A stretch of DNA of 64,000 nt from Henckelia pumila (lineage: Eukaryota > Streptophyta > Magnoliopsida > Lamiales > Gesneriaceae), in the NCBI RefSeq assembly GCF_033568475.1, contig NC_133122.1:154125361-154189360 (forward strand), in the 5' to 3' direction. Shown piece by piece: positions 57,101 through 64,000 of the stretch. A program made the translations under genes and the position numbers. The notes under the pieces were generated by a model. It ran no database searches. It was given only the letters and a program-made list of their open reading frames with translations, and was not told the origin of the DNA. Positions within the stretch are counted from its first letter, which is position 1; every line of letters starts with the position of its first letter.

Positions 57101-60100
57101 CATGACACCATGCATTGGGTTTTGTACCGAGCTGCAAAAGATGCTCAAATTTTCCGAAAATACATCTCAACATCACATGGTGAACATGGACAGAGCCATG
57201 CAGCTGAATTACTTAGAATTTTGTCAAAAACTTGATTTATCGATCCATTTTCAGAAGTTCAGATTACACTTAAAATATTTGGTTCAAATCATTTCTGAAA
57301 ATATTTAAGATATTTAGTTTGTGAAAATTATCGATAGTACAATTCGGGGCCTTACAATTGCCAAAAGATTGTCACTGAAGTCTCTAGTGGTTCTCAAAAT
57401 AGTTAATGTATTTCTTGGTCTAGTCAAGAGGTGACTAAGTACTGACTCTAATTTGTTCAACTTTACAAAATTCTTTTAGCTATGGTGCCTCAGTATTGGC
57501 TTACAGAAGGAGGCCAGAGTGCCACTGGTGCTTTACTAGACTATATCATAGAGAACCATATTGCTTCTCCACATCTGGCGAATCGAGCTGCTTCTCGATG
57601 TGAGATTACCTGAACTTCTCGAAATTTTTTATTATGGTTTTATGTTTTGTATCTATATTTGGTCTATCATCCCCGCCCAACCGCTTTTGATTTTTTTCCT
57701 TTTGTGGTCTCGTAGGCATTTCAATATATGAACTTCTTGGTCAGGTATTGGAGTCGGTGAAGCAAGAACTAGGTTCTCCTTTTCTTGCTGCTCTGACCAG
57801 TGATATTCATGTCCTTCCCGATTTTCATGGAAACAGGTAAAAGCTCAAATTTCTTCAATCCTATCATATTTGGAACTCACAAATCTAGATAGTTAATAAT
57901 ACCATCTAAGCTTTTATTTTAGATCTCCGATTGCAGATCCAAAATCAAAAGGAATGATATGTGGCTTAACTCTTGATACAAGTGAAAAGCAGCTTGCTCT
58001 TCTTTATCTTGCTACAGTGCAGGGAATTGCATATGGGACACGACATATTGTAGAGCACTGCAATTCCCATGGACACAAAGTAAGGAAGTTGATGCATGCA
58101 TTGTTCCTTCACATAGTTTTAGCAATTTCTCTGTGCTAAGTTGGAAATCATTGGCAGGATATCACTACGAAAAATGTTGTTATAGTTGTATTTTTTCATC
58201 TTTATCTGTACAATTTTTAAGGTAATTTGCATATAGACAGTAGGCTATAATTCAATTTAAAAACATTAATATGCTAAAATGCCCAGCATTTTTAAATTGA
58301 TAATTAACCCCTCCTGCCTGGGGGGTTGCTATGCATACTTTCATGCACATAGTCATAAAGTTATCCCATAATATAGTTCTTAAAATTAAAATTATTTGAA
58401 GTTTTTAGGATGCCATAAAATGAGGAAATATGTTTATGTTTTTATAATATTGAAATTGAAATTGATATTTTTGACTGCCTTCTTTGTAGGTGCATAAAAA
58501 AAATCCATACTAAGAAAAAGCATTGGCTGGAGGGTTTTAGTTCTCAATTAAAACTTTTACAAGTGGTTATAGCCTTTTTGGCATAATGAGGCGGGTCCAC
58601 TTTGTAATTTACCCTAATTTTCAGGAATTGCTTTTAATGTATTGTGTTGCTTGCTTTCTGCTAATTATTTTAAGTTTATATTCATTTCACATCATTCTGA
58701 GATTTCAGGTGTGCCATACAATTTTATTAGATGAAAGATCTAATTTGTTCTTAAAGTTACATCCACATGTTGCATTTTCATTGACTGTTGAGCCTTTGGC
58801 CATATGTTATTCCTGTCTACTTGTTTTCTCCAGATTGACACATTGCTTGCATGTGGGGGACTTGCAAAGAATTCCTTGTTCGTTCAAGAGCATGCAGACA
58901 TCATAGGTTCACTTCTCTCTGTCTCTCTACATATATACATGTGTGCACATGAGCATAGCATTCGTGCCAGTAAATATGCTTGGCAGAAGATAACTTTCAA
59001 AAAAATTTTATTTCTCAACTTTAATCCATCTTTCTCTCTCTCTCTCTCTCCTATTACTCATCTTGAATGGATTATAGTTTAGCTTCACACTCGAGCCATC
59101 AAGTTTCTTGATATATATCTTTATACTGTCCTAGTATAGATGGCCATAGCAGTCGGAATGTTTTGGAAAAATAAAACTTAGAGATTTGTTATGCACATTC
59201 ATCGTCAGCTCCACTTAATTACTGGCCTCAGACTCTGATAGACACATCATGCTCATTTCAATTCTGTCTTGGAGAGAATTTCAAAGGGTTTTGCATTTCT
59301 TCTGTGATACCTTCTGGTGACAGTGAGATCATACTTAGAAATTTTCCGGACTTGATCTGTGCATGTTTGGGAGGCGAGAAGAACTCAATCCATTATGCCT
59401 TTTTTTCCTCGTCTTGAATTGAATACCTTTTATTTTCCTTTCTAAATTCAGAGTGAAGATATATGTGACAATAATATATATTTGGGCAGGTTACCCTATC
59501 GTTCTTCCCCGAGAAAATGAATCAGTGTTACTGGGTGCTGCTATTCTTGGTGCTGTCGCCTCAAAGAAATATTCCACTGTCCAAGAGGCCATGAGAGCAT
59601 TAAATGCAGCTGGTCAGGTATATGTGCAATTGCTTGTTGTTATGTCCAGTATGATTTAACTTTAAAAGGGAGATAGCGGTGGTTAGTAATATTACACATT
59701 CTTCAGCTATAACACTTGAGTTCCTAGCATGATATAAGTGTTGTGGTAAGCATCTCTTCGGCTTTTGCTCATATATATTTTTCTCCATTGTCTCTTTCAA
59801 CTATAAAGAGATGCTGGCCACTGGCCAAGTAAATCCTCTATTTAATCCTGTATCCTCTTTTATTTTCCTTTGGATTGTTCCATATTCTGTTTATGTTCTT
59901 ATCTATACCATTAAGAGACGAATAATTATCTAGTTGTAGGTTTGTAGCAAAACAAGCATTTTACAAAGATTCACACAATTTTTGGTTTTAGTTTTTTTAT
60001 ATTTTGAGGAAATATTTGTGGAAAATGTTTGAAATTTAATTCTAAGAGGTAAGAATATATTTTTAGTATTGTTTTATCAGAAGGCAGTTTTTATTGTGTT

Positions 60101-60604
60101 TGTCAAATAATGTTAAGAGTTCATTTGGTAAAAAGTATTAAATTATGTTTGAATTGGTATTTGTACATATCATAGATAGAGTGATATTTAAAATTTTGAA
60201 ATATGGTTTATTTGACTGAAATTCTATATACTAATGATTATGTTTGGAAGTGTAGAAATTGACAGAAATATCTTTTATGGGAAAAAAATGTTTTGAATGA
60301 TGTGATGATCATTGAGTTTTATTTTGGAAAATGAAAAAAAAAAGGTTTTGGGTTTAAAAACAAATACCATGTGGACTTCCTATCCTTTTTATTAGCAGTC
60401 CCTGATGATATTGTCCATAATTGGACATGCATGCCTCGTGGTAGCTTGGATTTATGGTTTTTTTTTCATAACTTGTAATAGGTTGTGCATCCATCTAAAG
60501 ATCCAAAGGTGAAGAAGTACCATGATGCTAAATATCAGATATTCCGGGAACTTTATGAGCAGCAGCTGTCTATCCGTTCCACGATGAATCAAGCTCTTTC
60601 GTAG
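50498..60604 (+). CDS. FGGY-family carbohydrate kinase (D-ribulokinase-like), 15 exons
   Basis: ATP-dependent sugar kinase of the FGGY superfamily, resembling plant and human FGGY proteins that phosphorylate D-ribulose; the substrate is inferred. Exons: 50498-50579, 51182-51261, 51385-51502, 51604-51782, 52795-52877, 52982-53166, 53592-53653, 53877-53985, 54415-54534, 57480-57599, 57716-57836, 57923-58079, 58834-58906, 59490-59617, 60482-60604. The joined frame is open for 579 residues. Residues 15-27 ([13 protein letters not shown]) are the N-terminal phosphate-binding loop; CSLVAVD and [12 protein letters not shown] are FGGY_N motifs; [11 protein letters not shown] starts [24 protein letters not shown] is the C-terminal signature. 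Intron 7 begins with GC; intron 9 (2945 bp) is full of retroelement remains. An in-frame ATG at 50414 would add 28 residues; I prefer 50498 for its context (GAAATGG). No target peptide is evident, so probably cytosolic. Confidence 0.95.
51128..51161 (+). repeat. (TC)n microsatellite next to the exon 2 acceptor of the kinase gene
   Basis: About 17 TC repeats lie 20 bp upstream of the intron 1 acceptor (AG at 51180-51181) and so act as, or extend, its polypyrimidine tract. Length variation here could affect splicing efficiency. Confidence 0.9.
54790..57360. mobile_element. Retroelement debris inside intron 9 of the kinase gene
   Basis: Two diverged direct repeats, about 55680-55900 and 56635-56850, share CACAAGATTGTGAATAATTTT, TTTTATTAAT and GTAATAGAGTA(C/T)AATGATTCAAATAA. 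CTTGCTCTGTTATCAATTTA near 56547 looks like a decayed primer site on the minus strand. The 3' part ends TTCGGGGCCTTACA at 57353, the reverse of a TGTAAGGCCCC LTR start. Together they suggest at least two old LTR insertions. No intact protein is encoded. Confidence 0.6.
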
Positions 60605-61389
60605 GTTTTGACCTCGATTTCTCTACGGTTTACCCAAGGATTCTTGGGAAGTTGAGACTTGTTTATCTTGATATGTTTTGACGCTGGTACGTAGTTAAAA
60701 GGAGTATAGCTAAACTCGATATATTTTGTTCCTTCAAACAATGGTAGTTTTTTCCGGCTTAAGTAACTGAGCGTTTGTTACAGCACTGGTTTGTATGCTT
60801 TATTGCATCCGAAGTTGTAGATTCAGTTGTGTTAAAGTTGCTAGTTCATGTTAAAAACACGTTTTTAACTTTGTAGTCGCAGGTGTAAATACGTGCGCGA
60901 ATGTACAGTTCGTTCAGTTTTTAGTTTTATGCAATGGAGAAAATTTCCCGATCTCGCATTCTTCTTGGCCTAACTCTGATTCTTAACATGATCTGATTTG
61001 TAACTTTGACTGCAAAATCCAATCTATTTTGGCATTTTATTTAGAGATTGTTGGGAGATTTGTGAATTGATATCGCATCAATGGTCGGAGCTTCTGCCGC
61101 AACAATTGACACTCCGATCCAGTCTATGTCCTTTCGTTTGACATGCCAGCCAGGTCTCAGTTTTTTATATCTGAACAACTAATTGGAACAGATAAGGCAT
61201 TTGGAGTCGGTGATGATGTTTGCATTGCGAGAAGAGAATAAATTATAAATTAGCCTTGGACGATAGGAGCTGTTGTAGACCTGAATCAGGTTCTAGCACT
61301 ATTATATATGACGCAATGGGAACGATGTAATGCCGTAGTTTTTATCATATAATAACAAGTAACTAATGTCGCAGTCGCAAGTCGCAGTC
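60605..61389 (+). other. 3' UTR and downstream flank of the kinase gene
   Basis: Contains the 3' UTR, whose end cannot be fixed; no clear AATAAA lies in the first 300 bp. The rest is spacer. A GCAGTCGCAAGTCGCAGTCG short repeat lies near 61372-61393. No further gene is visible. Confidence 0.55.
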
Positions 61390-61720
61390 GCAGTCAAACA
61401 AATCATAAGATTTTAATGTAATTGACTATATTTTGATTAAAAAATCACATACCCAAGCAATATTCATAACAAAATATAAACTAAATTATAAAAAATTGAA
61501 TATAAATGTAAGACATAGGAAACACAAAACCACCGAAAATCTTGCGCCTATCAAAATTATCGGAAACACATCAAATAGTTTAAATTTCCTAATTGCATGT
61601 TCTAAAAGTAAGTTACTTGATGCGGCAATCTGCGACCCAAATGGGCTGGCTTGTTTTGGTCCGTCTCCAAAAGAGCCACTAAATGTTTGACTCAACCCGC
61701 ATATTTTCAACCTGAAGGGC
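61390..61720. repeat. Decayed copy of the hAT-like GC-rich element
   Basis: CTGCGACCCAAATGGGCTGG, then CTTGTTTTGGTCCGTCTCCAA and GACTCAACCCGC (about 61628-61700) match, with many changes, the block at 25290-25370 (CGGCCCGTTTGGGTTGGCCT and onward). The borders are not readable. Confidence 0.65.
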
Positions 61721-61879
61721 GTGAAAGACATGTCTTGTTATGATTTTCTATTCTAATGAAATTGTCCAGTTGCTGAATGTAATAAAACCAAATTCTTGAC
61801 TTCAATTTCAACTTATTTATGTGTCTCCAAATTCACCAAACACCATAGTTGTTTCATTACTTTCCACCCAACTTCTGAG

Positions 61880-63415
61880 ACATTCAGGACCTATGCGCTG
61901 GTAGAGGATAAAAGACATTGATAGAGTGATGCAAGGACTTTATCACTTAGATACTTCCACTTTTGATTTTCAGAACATTGAATCTTATGTTTCAGCTATG
62001 AAACCTTTTACTCATATTGATTATGGTTTAAAACTTGCATGTTGTAACCCCTGAAATTACAAATGAATTTACTTGACATCGAATACTTGGTCACGCATCT
62101 TTGTCTAGAATGAAAATGTTACATTTCTTATCACATGACTTTAATTTCCAACACTGCAAAAATTTCCCTCAATCTAAACAAACCAAATTATGTTTTCCCA
62201 AAAACATATATTCAAAATCAACTCAGGCTTTTCAGTTAGTTCACATGGATCTTTGAGGTCCCTTCTACTCGACTATTATGATGAAGAAAAATATTTTCAT
62301 ACCGTAGTGGATGACTTCACTCACGCTACTTGGGGTTTATTTGATGCACTTGAAGCTTGATATTTTTTCTATGATCAAAAGCTTCATTACTCGCATTCAA
62401 ACTCAAATTTTCCGCCATCATTCAAACTATCAGAACAGATAATGACACTGAATTCCCTGTCCAATAAAACGTCAACCCTTGAAAGTCATTCCATCATCTC
62501 CTTGTTGACATCTTCGCACTTTTGGTTGTCTATGTTATGCGTCAATTCTTCCTAGAGGTGATAAGTTCTCTCCAGCAGTTCAATGTGTGTTCCTTGGTTA
62601 TTCCAATAGTACACAAAAAAGGGTTGTAAACCTTTTGATCTCAGTACCCATAAGTTCCTTGTTTGTAGGAATGTCTCTAATTTCCATGAGTCCATATTCC
62701 CTTTTTGTACAGATATATCTAATCCTCCTTTCTCCTTACCTATTGCCCCTATTGATGTTCACATGCCTTCTCTGGACAATAACCACTCTTCACTCATTAC
62801 CTCTACCATATTGAGGAACCTAGTAATTACCATGGACACTGAAATAGCTGCATTGGAGGTCGATCGGACGTGGGAGATAGTTCCTCTCGCACTTGGAATA
62901 AATGGGTTTAAAAGGTGAAATATCACCCGGATGGAAGCGTTGATCGGTTTAAGGCACACTAGGTTGCTAAGAGATATAATCAACTCACGTCACTTTTTCC
63001 CCTGTTGCAAAAACAGTCACTGCAGTTGGATGTTTATTGAGTGTAGCTGTTGTTCATTGGTCATTGTGCCAAAATGAATGTCACCAATGCGTTCTTACAG
63101 AGTGACATCGCGGAAGAGATTTACATGACTTTACATCAGGGATTTGGTAATCAGAGAGAGTTGCAAGGTGAAAGTAGATTACTCAAATCCCCTATAGGTC
63201 TCGAGACGGTGGAATTTGAAGTTTGCATCTGTCATGAAGAAGGCTGGCTTTTGCCAATCAAAACATGATCATTCGTTGGTTTATGTAGACAGTAGACACC
63301 GTTGCGATTTCAAGAAACCATGAGGAACCCATTTTGGCTCTTTAGAATCACACAAAAATTCACATTAAAGATTTGGGGGTTTTGAAATATTTTCTTGGGA
63401 ATAGAGGTTGAAAGA
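61880..63415 (+). pseudogene. Decayed Ty1/copia pol (integrase to RT) on the + strand (copia C)
   Basis: Pieces in changing frames follow pol order. First a GAG-pre-integrase/zinc-finger region near 62080-62220 (a GHAS-like LSRMKM piece, then KQTKLCFPKN). The integrase core start is near 62225-62340 (STQAFQLVHMDL). An RT core piece at 63050-63150 reads MNVTNAFLQSDIAEEIYMTL, like the family's MDVKNAFLxGxLxEEVYM. A final RT piece near 63360-63415 reads LKYFLG then EVERT. Many stops and frameshifts; RNase H is missing. The sequence then runs directly into an LTR-like stretch. Confidence 0.85.
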
Positions 63416-63419
63416 ACAT

Positions 63420-64000
63420 GTTGTGCACATGTCTTTTAAATTATTTCCTTATTTGCATTCAAATTTTATAGTTATAGTTTTGCCTTTCTTAGACAAATTT
63501 TAAAATTGGTAATCTTTATTTTTTCTGATTCGAAATATTTGATTTCTGATGATATATTGTTTTCATGCTTTGTAGAAACTTATTTATGGAAACAAATTAA
63601 AGATCTATTTAAAGGGGTGCATGGACCGATCAGATTAGATACAACTATCGCGAAATTAAATAGAGAGGAACGTAGAGAGCAAAATACACAGAGAATTCAC
63701 TGTAGAAATTCTGTAGCTTTGAAGATAGTTTGTTGAAGAATTTCTGGAGTTTTCGTTGTTGTTACTGTGTTGCCGAGTAGTGTTGGAAACACTGAAGAAC
63801 ACACGAGTAAAGTGTTGTTCTGAAAGTGGATCATTGGTTTTTGTTTTTCGGCTTATAACTTCCTATTGGTTTATTATTCTAGTTCTTACTAGTTTTTAGG
63901 AATTCATTTATTTTCTCAAACTGTTGAGAAAAGTAGTTTTTCGTAAAACAATCACTAGTTGGTTTTTGTAAACTGATTTGATTTTTTAGTGATTATTTCG
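63420..64000 (+). repeat. Copia LTR, partial, related to the copia A LTR
   Basis: The last 150 bp (TTTTTAGGAATTCATTTATTTTCTC, then AACTGTTGAGAAA and ACAATCACTAGT) align by eye with the reverse of 7630-7790 of the copia A LTR. The start may be TGTTGTGCACATG at about 63419. It continues past the window edge. It follows a truncated copia pol on the same strand, so it may be that element's 3' LTR after a deletion, or a separate insertion. Confidence 0.6.

Overview
The window is nuclear DNA from a flowering plant, most likely a core eudicot. It has spliced genes with GT-AG introns, plant cell-wall enzymes and a dense nested mass of plant LTR retrotransposons and hAT elements. An asterid (perhaps Lamiales) origin is only a guess. 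Three host genes are convincing: two tandem xyloglucan endotransglucosylase/hydrolase (XTH) genes (8810-10555 and 17744-18751) and one 15-exon FGGY-family carbohydrate kinase gene (50498-60604). All three are on the + strand and read open through their inferred splice sites. Almost everything else is mobile DNA.

Layout. 1-8275: a minus-strand Ty1/copia element, cut by the left edge, with decayed gag and pol, an extra 3' ORF, and an unusual short motif scattered at least ten times through it. 8276-19315: the two XTH genes, separated by a very young non-autonomous LTR element (10730-14996, TSD ATATA), a 185-bp tandem duplication and an old LTR fragment. 19316-22163: a solo LTR (TSD GTTAT) carrying three regularly spaced hairpins. 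24436-30360: a second minus-strand copia remnant whose two LTRs were each hit by different hAT elements, one of which contains a further hAT MITE. 31288-33814: another solo LTR (TSD TCTAG) with a MITE inside. 34458-34832: a broken viroplasmin-domain sequence followed by a 46-bp minisatellite.

36048-41585: a non-autonomous LTR element (TSD AAGGA) with no retrotransposon genes. It carries a 57-bp minisatellite and what looks like a captured fragment of a flavin-containing monooxygenase gene. 42452-49750: a complete Ty3/gypsy chromovirus (TSD ATCAA) with an intact 1471-codon gag-pol ORF, but a substituted protease active-site glycine. 49751-50413: MITEs and a duplication upstream of the kinase gene. 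The kinase gene has one GC-AG intron and one 2.9-kb intron filled with retroelement debris. 61390-64000: a decayed hAT-like copy, a decayed copia pol on the + strand, and the start of a copia LTR related to the one at 7455-8275 but in the opposite orientation.

Functionally, the XTH pair would remodel xyloglucan in the wall and the FGGY kinase would phosphorylate a free sugar such as D-ribulose in the cytosol. The most unusual signals are the repeated approximately 40-nt motif inside the first copia element, the repeated dyad or hairpin arrays inside several unrelated LTRs, and the gene-fragment capture at 38930-39433. Splice sites, TSDs, PBS and LTR boundaries were read by eye; no alignment or database search was run.
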